64,000 bases of DNA from JAFARE01 sp963777285 (GTDB lineage: Bacteria > Chloroflexota > Dormibacteria > Aeolococcales > Aeolococcaceae): assembly GCA_963777285.1 (NCBI GenBank), contig CAVZPR010000001.1, positions 806,001-870,000 of the forward strand, given 5' to 3'. The notes below the pieces were generated by a model, which worked only from the letters and a program-made list of their open reading frames with translations, was not told the DNA's origin and searched no databases. The translations under genes were made by a program, and so were the position numbers. Position 1 is the first letter of the stretch. Every line of letters begins with the position of its first letter. Below, piece by piece: positions 63,303 through 64,000 of this stretch.

Positions 63303-63331
63303 ACGGTAACAAACGACCGATGACCGGTCAA
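63303..63331 (-). promoter_or_regulatory. promoter with a palindromic -35 for the Ig-like-repeat gene
   Basis: On the minus strand TTGACC (63331-63326), a 17-nt spacer and TACCGT (63308-63303) face the gene starting at 63193. The perfect 10-bp palindrome TGACCGGTCA (63321-63330) overlaps the -35 box and may be an operator. Confidence 0.45.
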
Positions 63332-63389
63332 GCATGGGCCAAGCCGCCGGATCTGCCTAGGGGATGCGGGCGGCAGTCATCCTTCGCAA

Positions 63390-63998
63390 GTGCCCGACCC
63401 AGACGCCGAGGTGCGGCGCCACGACTGGCTCTATCCCTTCGTGCTCCCCGACGGCCGCCGCACCGTCGACGCGCTCCCGGAGGGTGTCGCCGCCATGCAC
63501 GAGGCACGGTTGCAGATGCTCAACGCGGCGCTCGACGCCGCCTTTCCCGCAGAACCACCGCGCACCGCCCTGGACCTCGGCTGCAACGAGGGGTACTTCG
63601 CGCTGGCCCTGGCCCAGCGCGGGCTCGACGTCACCGGGGTCGACATCCGCGACGATCACCTCACCTCCGCGCGCCTCATGCAGCGCGCGCTCGGCGTTCA
63701 GCCGGCGCGCTTCGTGCGGCGCGACGTGCTCGAGCTTCAGCCCGATGAGCTGGGCGTGGCCGACGTGGTGCTCGTGTTCGGCCTGCTGCAGCGAGTCGTG
63801 CAGCCGGCGGCCATCCTGCACGCCGCCCGCGCGCACACGCGGCAGCTCTGCATCGTCGAGACCACCACGGACGTGCAGCCCGAAACGCTGATGCGTGACG
63901 CCGGATTCACGGGCATCACCCTCGTCCCTCCGCCCGAGGACGAGACGTCGCGGCGCGCCCTGCATCATCGCGTGATGCTGGCAGCGCGCGTCCCCTGA
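63390..63998 (+). CDS. class I SAM-dependent methyltransferase
   Basis: A 202-residue methyltransferase. The GTG start is at 63390. Motif I reads ALDLGCNEGYFALALAQRG (about residue 60), motif II VTGVDIRDDH, and the post-motif region VLVFGLLQRVVQP takes the place of the usual FDxVxxxxVLEH. An aromatic N-terminal segment (HDWLYPFVLPDGRRTVDALP) resembles the tRNA-mo5U34/DUF1698-like methyltransferase group, which could hint at an RNA or small-molecule substrate. It is divergent from the Ig-repeat gene and ends at the window edge. The substrate is unknown. Confidence 0.82.
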   Translation: MPDPDAEVRRHDWLYPFVLPDGRRTVDALPEGVAAMHEARLQMLNAALDAAFPAEPPRTALDLGCNEGYFALALAQRGLDVTGVDIRDDHLTSARLMQRALGVQPARFVRRDVLELQPDELGVADVVLVFGLLQRVVQPAAILHAARAHTRQLCIVETTTDVQPETLMRDAGFTGITLVPPPEDETSRRALHHRVMLAARVP

Positions 63999-64000
63999 CC

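Noticed and set aside
1..64000. tRNA/rRNA genes, CRISPR arrays, transposases, phage or integrase genes
   Set aside because: None was found by eye. There is no array of short spaced repeats, no cloverleaf-like segment and no transposase or integrase motif.

Overview
This is a very GC-rich, densely packed bacterial window with frequent GTG/TTG starts, 4-nt stop/start overlaps and sigma70-like promoters of the form TTGACG-N18-TANNNT. The gene set is a complete mce lipid-transport operon, many signal-peptide proteins rich in Ser/Thr/Pro, cell-surface polysaccharide genes, an NRPS cluster and an archaeal-type tyrosyl-tRNA synthetase. It points to a soil-type actinobacterium or a related high-GC phylum (Actinomycetota, Chloroflexota or Dormibacterota-like). 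The sequence alone does not settle the phylum. I see no tRNA, rRNA, CRISPR array, insertion sequence or phage gene.

Layout. 0-10 kb is mostly housekeeping: a truncated SDR-type reductase, an aldose-1-epimerase-like protein, tyrS (archaeal type), mscL, trpS, a secreted protein, an adaptor/ATPase/permease ABC operon whose ATPase has lost most catalytic motifs, and cysQ. 9.7-13.3 kb holds an Rrf2-type regulator, a TauE/SafE exporter behind a promoter containing a 16-bp palindrome, a secreted protein and a beta-helix lipoprotein. 13.4-30.1 kb looks like a surface-polysaccharide locus: a GT2-like/GT4 fusion, three sulfotransferases, a large membrane protein ending in TPRs, a GT2, a GT4, a flippase, a beta-helix protein and two tandem seven-repeat secreted proteins. 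A sulfated exopolysaccharide is the natural inference.

30.3-42.9 kb contains a phospholipase-C-like lipoprotein followed by a compact NRPS cluster: A-T (predicted Leu), cytochrome P450, C-A-T (predicted Gly-like), C-A-T-TE and a phosphopantetheinyl transferase. It is predicted to make a small, possibly oxidised peptide of about three residues. 43-50.5 kb holds two more beta-helix proteins, an alpha/beta hydrolase and a saccharopine-dehydrogenase-like protein sharing overlapping divergent promoters, a dodecin and two secreted proteins of unknown function. 50.9-61.8 kb is the mce operon (two permeases, an in-operon ATPase, six MCE proteins), followed by an SGNH hydrolase. The window ends with an Ig-like-repeat secreted protein and a methyltransferase.

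Two large-scale patterns stand out. A nearly identical 591-bp segment of two beta-helix genes lies in inverted orientation at 22.0 kb and 47.4-48.0 kb, bracketing about 25 kb that includes the NRPS cluster. Four genes (the TPR membrane protein, NRPS modules 2 and 3, the fifth MCE protein) are interrupted by five single-base frameshifts, all of the same sign (one surplus base). Those genes are annotated here as single CDS spans with the break described.
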